DNA of 64,000 bases, taken from contig CM040125.1 in NCBI GenBank assembly GCA_022559845.1, positions 324,515,829 through 324,579,828 of the forward strand. Reading direction: 5' to 3'. The notes below the pieces were generated by a model. The model did not search any database, was not told where the DNA came from, and worked only from the letters and a program-made list of their open reading frames with translations. The DNA is from Amorphophallus konjac (lineage: Eukaryota > Streptophyta > Magnoliopsida > Alismatales > Araceae). This document shows, in pieces, positions 59,726 through 64,000 of this stretch. Position numbers and translations under genes: made by a program. How positions within the stretch are numbered: the stretch's first letter is position 1; each line of letters opens with the position of its first letter.

Positions 59726-61776
59726 TCATTTTGCACCAGCAGGTACCCAAGGCATCTTGGGTCCTGAAATAGCAGTGGCACCTTTGAATGATGCTTTCCA
59801 CATTCTCTGAGTCTTCCGATCATCACTTATCATCAAAAAGCAGTCATCCATATGATGCCCATATTGTCCACAATAATGACAGAACAACAAAATTAAAATT
59901 CTTTCTTTGCACATTTATGTAATCATGGAGTCTATGTGCATTTTCATGAAAATTTCTGTTAACAAAATGAGTGTTCTATCTACTGAAACCAGCCAGCGAA
60001 CAATCAGTAGCTCTATAGCTTAGCTTTCCACAGTTAAAACATGTAAAGAATTTTTCTTTGAAAAATGATTTATTTCAATCAAAAACATTTTGTTTTACAG
60101 GGAATTTACCTAGTTCAGAATTCAGTCTATTTCCCTGAACATGCCAACACTCAATGGCCCTATGGCCTGGCTTACCACATTTAAAGCATGTAAAAATTTT
60201 CTTTTTATCAACATGTTTATTTCTACCAACAGCATTATGAATAGGGGTTTTAATAGATTTACAGTTGCCCTTTAACCCCTGTGCATTCCAGCACTGTGCA
60301 GCAATGTGGCCTAGTTTGCCACAACGAAAACATTAAAGTTTCCTTTTATGAGTTGCATGATTTTTAGCATGGAATAGTTTATCATGTACTCCAACAGTAG
60401 ACAGGTCATCTATTTTCATTTGTCTACATTCATGCATGAGATGACCTATTTTATGGCAGTAAAAACATTGAAGCCTTTTAATTTGAGCAGAACAAGGTTT
60501 CTTAATATTAGAATTCCTGGCATGAATTCTATCAGATTTCAATTCATCCTTCTTCATGATAAAACAATCAACCATCTCATGGCCAAACTTTCTACAGTAA
60601 AAGCATTCAACATTCTTAACAATAGATTTGTTGGCCTGAACTTTCTTAGCATGCTGATTGTTATCATTCTTTTTCAATATTTTCCTTTTCTGTTTTATTT
60701 TCTTATTTTCTTGAGCAACAACTTGTTTAGGGGATGCGGTGGAAGTGCTAGCTATGTCTGAGCTACGCACAAAAGTTGTATAAAGTTTATTACTCATTCC
60801 CTGCTTAACTTGAAAATTACTGCCTTTCTTCATGCAGTTATCTATGGATACAATATTCTGCTTCTCTTGATTAGCAGAATCAGACAGAGACTTATTCAAA
60901 TCTAAAATCTCATTTTTAAGAGAAGAGATGAGCAGTTCAGAGTTTGTGATCTTTTCATTAAGCATAGCATTGACGATTTTGTAGCTGTCTATCTCTTCCA
61001 TTAATGTACTCACTCTCTCACATTCATTTTCAAATGAACTCTTCCCCTTTTCAAGCATTAAAAGCCTCTCGGAAATAGCAGAATTCAGCATCTTCAATTC
61101 TTTATTTTCTTGTTTTAGTTTTTCTTCTATCTTTTCAATTTCCTTTTCATTGAGCAACATTTCTTCTTTTAATGAATCAATCAAGGTTTCTTTTAGGCTC
61201 GATGTCACACAATTTTTTTAAAGATGAACAATCTTCACATGATCCTTCTTTATTTTTCAATTCTGATTTTAGATTTTCATTTTCAGCCTTTAGACTTGTG
61301 ATTTCAGCATTTTTCTCTTTTCTTAATTTTCTCTTTTCTGATTTAACTCTTACATATTTATCCAGTAGATGCTTATGCATGGCGACTAAATCATCATAAC
61401 TAACATCCTCGGTCTTAGAGTTTACCTAGGATGTTGTTTCTTCAGTTTGATCCCTTCGATTGGCCATCAGGCACTCTTCTTTTCGCCCCTCATGAATAGA
61501 TATGATTCTGTCCATGATCTCTTTTCCAGATGTACATCTTGTAATACAGGGAAACATATCAATATTCACTGAATCTCTCGTAGTGTTAAAGACTAGGCTA
61601 TTCTCACTGTCTTTTATCCTATCCTCTTTAGACCATTTGGTCTGCTTTTGAGGTAATTTATGTGGGCCTTTTGATATGAGACTCCATAGTTTTGGATCAA
61701 TGGAGTTCATGTATGTACAAAGGCCACCAATCCATGAATTAAGATTGGAACCATTGAAAATAGTAGGAGATGCCAT
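59726..61776 (-). pseudogene. E6 gag of the C-D unit: copia gag with six zinc knuckles
   Basis: About 680 codons from ATG 61776. Order: N-terminal plant copia gag segment (FNGSNLNSWIGGLCTYMNS, then PHKLPQKQTKWSKEDRI); a stop at 61423; a long Lys/Glu/Leu heptad region (61380 to about 60840), probably coiled coil, with a frameshift near 61195; then six CCHC-type knuckles at 60564-60605, 60426-60467, 60291-60332, 60147-60188, 60000-60041 and 59840-59881. Knuckle 5 has Tyr for His. The end, GPKMPWVPAGAK, resembles the linker that precedes protease in plant copia polyproteins; then the frame stops. A stop precedes knuckle 3, and the knuckle 4-6 stretch has more. Family call is firm; the lineage (Sirevirus-like or Tork-like) is open. 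Confidence 0.9.
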
Positions 61777-61894
61777 TGAGATTCAAGCACAGACCGGACA
61801 GTAAACTCTGCAAAATGAAGGATGCTCCTAAAACCAGAAGGATCCTCTGCAGATCGTTGGATCTGATCAATCAGAGACCCCCTCTGATACCAAT
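61777..61894 (-). other. E6 leader and primer-binding site
   Basis: Primer site at 61882-61894, minus strand ATTGGTATCAGAG, abutting LTR D; complementary to initiator Met tRNA. The leader to gag is only about 105 bp. Confidence 0.92.
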
Positions 61895-63749
61895 TGTTAG
61901 GACCGATGCAATGGATTCAGAGGGGGGGGTGAATGAATCCCCTATAAAAAATTTGCCCAAATAAAAACTATAGCTGATCGATGCACAGAATTAACGCACT
62001 CAGATGGCTCAACAAGACCACTGTTCTAAGAAGGCTCACACTCGAACACTTAATATGGACAGTCGGATGAAACACTTAGTCACTCAGTGAATCCAGAAAA
62101 CTCGAAATAGTTAGATGAGAAAATCTAATCATACATCTATCGTGGACCAACAGGTAATCAGTCCAAAGTGAGTCTCTCAAGACCACTATCGAATGAACGA
62201 TATGCAATCAAATTCCTTGCTAGATTGAAGATTCAAGTCGGCCTATGCATACATCTAGCAAATCGAATAAGGCAATCGAACCATAGTAGACAAGGGAATT
62301 TTTAGGTGGTTCGGTCCGCAGACCTACGTCCACCCCACACTCAAACCCGAGTGTGGCTTCTGCTAATACACAGCTTAAACCGCTGGGCCTCACAGCTTAC
62401 CTACAACTGTTGAGCGTCACAGCTTGCTTCCGCTGGGCAATACTGCTTAGCCATCCACTGCCTAACAGCTTGACACGTTGGGTAATACAGCTTAGTCGAC
62501 CAGAGGAATCCTCCTCTATAACCACTGGGCAATACAGCTTGGCCGTCCAGAGGAACCGATCCCCTGCTACTGCTGAGCAACACAGCTTTGCTCTGCTGAC
62601 TAACAGCTTGAAATAAAGATAAAAAGAAAACAAATACGAAAGTAACAGTGCCGGAAAGCTGCAATACTCTGTAAATCAAACGTGGCTCTCGCAGGAGCTA
62701 ACTGGCCTGGATTTGATCCACGGTCCAGTAGAAACAGATCTTCAGTGAAGTCTTCTATCTTCTTCTCCACAAACTCCCTCTCTCTCTCTCTCTTCACTCT
62801 CCTTCTTTTTCCTCTTCTGCTACTCTATGCCTCTCTGCCCCTCTTTGCTTTTCGTCTCACTTTCTCCTCTTCTCTCTCTCTTCTCTTCTCCTCTCTGGAT
62901 CGTGCTGGCTCTAGATCTTTCTGCTTCGATCACCTTTCCCTGGAAGGAGAGGCTTCCTTTTTATATGAACATCAGATGTAGGGCATGTGCTTTCCACGAT
63001 TCCCGCCCAAATGCGTTGGCCCACGTGGCAGCATCCTAGCTCAATGCTTTCCACGTGTCACGATCCTGGCACCTCCTCCACTCTTGGATAATGTGCCATT
63101 CTTATTCTTCTCGAAAAAAATACCTGTCATACAGTCAGAAAGAAATATCAGCTCGAGACAATTATACATATAGAAGAGAGTTAAACAGAACTGCACGGAG
63201 TCAATAGGGGCCACTTTGGTAATGGGTTGGGTTAAGGGGGGGTGGCCCATCCCTTAACCTAACCCGGGTGGAGTAACTCATTCCACCTATTTAAGTGGAA
63301 TGAGTTAATCCACTTTAACCCTATCCGACCCGGGTTAAGGGAAAAGGTATCAAACAGGGAGTAAGTCAACCGACCCCAGTTAACCCATCCTAACCCACCT
63401 TAACCCATTATCAAAGAGGCCCTAGGTGAATAAGCCAGATGTGCACAGACTTAATTGTGATGTATACTCATTAATGCACGAGTTCAGTACTGTCACACTA
63501 GCATATGCACAGACGTATTTGCAGCACAAGAATAACGGATGCACTAGCTATGTGTATGCAATGTGCAAGCATTACACAGACCTACTTAGGTCGTGAGCAG
63601 CCTTGCATGGACTCCATGTCTACGAGTATGGGAGGGATGCACAAACTCTAAGTGCTTGGTGCAAGTGTTGCACCGACTCAGTGAATGCTATGCGAAATAT
63701 TGCACATATATACCTGATGCGCCAAAGGTTTAGCACCGACTTGGTCGTG
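61895..63749 (-). repeat. E6 LTR D, interrupted by a MITE and cut by S4
   Basis: 5' LTR of the C-D unit. TGTTAGGACC at 61895, CAGCTT repeats, (TC)n tract, TATA near 62960, then U3 up to 63749. It carries a MITE at 63208-63422. The remaining U3 should resume to the right of S4, outside the window. Confidence 0.93.
63208..63422. mobile_element. MITE (215 bp), probably PIF/Harbinger (Tourist-like)
   Basis: Empty site is given by LTRs A, B and C. Terminal inverted repeats of 21 bp agree at 19 positions: GGGCCACTTTGGTAATGGGTT and GGGCCTCTTTGATAATGGGTT. The flanking TAG is duplicated (63205-63207 and 63423-63425). A 3-bp duplication and GGGCC ends fit Harbinger-type MITEs, although TTA/TAA is the usual target. 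The inside is a set of TTAACCC and ACCCGGGTT words that give further self-pairing. No coding capacity. Confidence 0.9.
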
Positions 63750-64000
63750 TGATGGGGACATCACCTCCCATGCCCACGTTTACCGTTCGTCTCCTCACCC
63801 CGGTTGCATCCGGCATGGTTTAGTCATTTAATTTTGAGTCCTATGTAATTTTATTTGAGTCATTTGATGTATTTTCCCTTTTATTTGAGTCATGTTCCTA
63901 GGTCTTGTATTTATTTTCCTAAGTTTGAGTGTCATTAGATTGTGTAATGTGCTATTGGGCCCAATTCTTCGGGCTTGGCCCATGAGCCCCCCTACCCCTT
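63750..64000 (+). mobile_element. S4: LTR of the S1 family, start only
   Basis: TGATGGGGACATCACC begins directly after GGTCGTG of LTR D. It matches the reverse complement of S1's right end (9485 down to about 9230): the same series of TTGAGTCAT, CTTTTATTTGAGTCATGT, AAGTTTGAGTGTCATTAG and GGGCC words. The first ~100 bp are less alike. Whether it is solo or part of a full element cannot be seen. Expected duplication at the left is TCGTG (63745-63749). Confidence 0.88.

Larger units (their letters stand above)
44515..63749 (-). mobile_element. E6: tandem array of a gag-only copia-type element, four LTRs and three interiors
   Basis: On the plus strand the order is LTR A, interior, LTR B, interior, truncated LTR C, interior, LTR D. 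Neighbouring units share one LTR, the product expected from unequal recombination between LTRs. All units point right to left, shown by the primer site next to LTR D and polypurine tracts next to A, B and C. The only interior with both ends (56892-61894, 5.0 kb) encodes gag and nothing else. This fits the description of terminal-repeat elements with a gag domain. The left flank is CAACT (44510-44514); the right end is hidden by S4. The host element is probably E5. Confidence 0.93.

Noticed and set aside
59840..60605. Host zinc-finger protein (cellular CCHC RNA-binding protein)
   Set aside because: The knuckles are collinear with a copia gag N-terminus and primer site, and a second copy lies in the same array.

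Overview
This window looks like heterochromatic or intergenic DNA from a flowering-plant nuclear genome. It consists almost entirely of nested LTR retrotransposons, and I recognise no host gene, rRNA or tRNA. The plant call rests on the lineages present: Tekay/Del-type chromovirus, Tat and Athila (all Ty3/gypsy), and plant-type Ty1/copia gag. The species cannot be read from the sequence.

Layout. (1) 1-9634: a dead plus-strand Tekay/Del chromovirus (E1). Its 5' LTR is cut by the window edge, and its 3' LTR carries a 1,257-bp solo LTR (S1, 8229-9485, TSD TTATC). (2) 9635-13367: part of a minus-strand Ty3/gypsy element (E2) with broken gag, primer site and truncated 5' LTR. (3) 13368-15188: fragments, including a piece of a Transposase_28-like ('putative gypsy-type transposon') reading frame on the minus strand. 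(4) 15189-39901: a plus-strand Tat element (E3) whose gag-pol is split by three later insertions: a solo LTR in protease (S2, 17746-19879, same family as the E2 LTR), a 3.87-kb solo LTR in the second RNase H (S3, 21982-25855, TSD AATAT), and a full-length 11.9-kb Athila element on the minus strand (E4, 26306-38197, two 1,933-bp LTRs, TSD CCGCG). (5) 39902-44514: the 3' LTR, polypurine tract and non-coding interior of a minus-strand Tekay-like element (E5). (6) 44515-63749: the most unusual part, a tandem array of a minus-strand copia-type element (E6) with four LTRs (A-D) sharing three interiors. The one full interior encodes a gag with six CCHC knuckles and stops at the gag-protease linker; no protease, integrase, reverse transcriptase or RNase H is present. 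(7) 63208-63422: a 215-bp MITE with 21-bp terminal inverted repeats and TSD TAG. (8) 63750-64000: the start of another LTR of the S1 family.

Relative order, from who interrupts whom: E3 is older than S2, S3 and E4, and probably E5; E5 is older than the E6 array; the array is older than the MITE and S4; E2 is older than E1, and E1 is older than S1. Every pol examined carries stops or frameshifts, and three of the recognisable catalytic regions have lost key residues, so nothing in view looks autonomous. The E6 family could only have moved with enzymes supplied in trans.

Limits: LTR identities, insertion dates and family names need alignments that could not be run. Domain calls come from reading translated motifs by eye.
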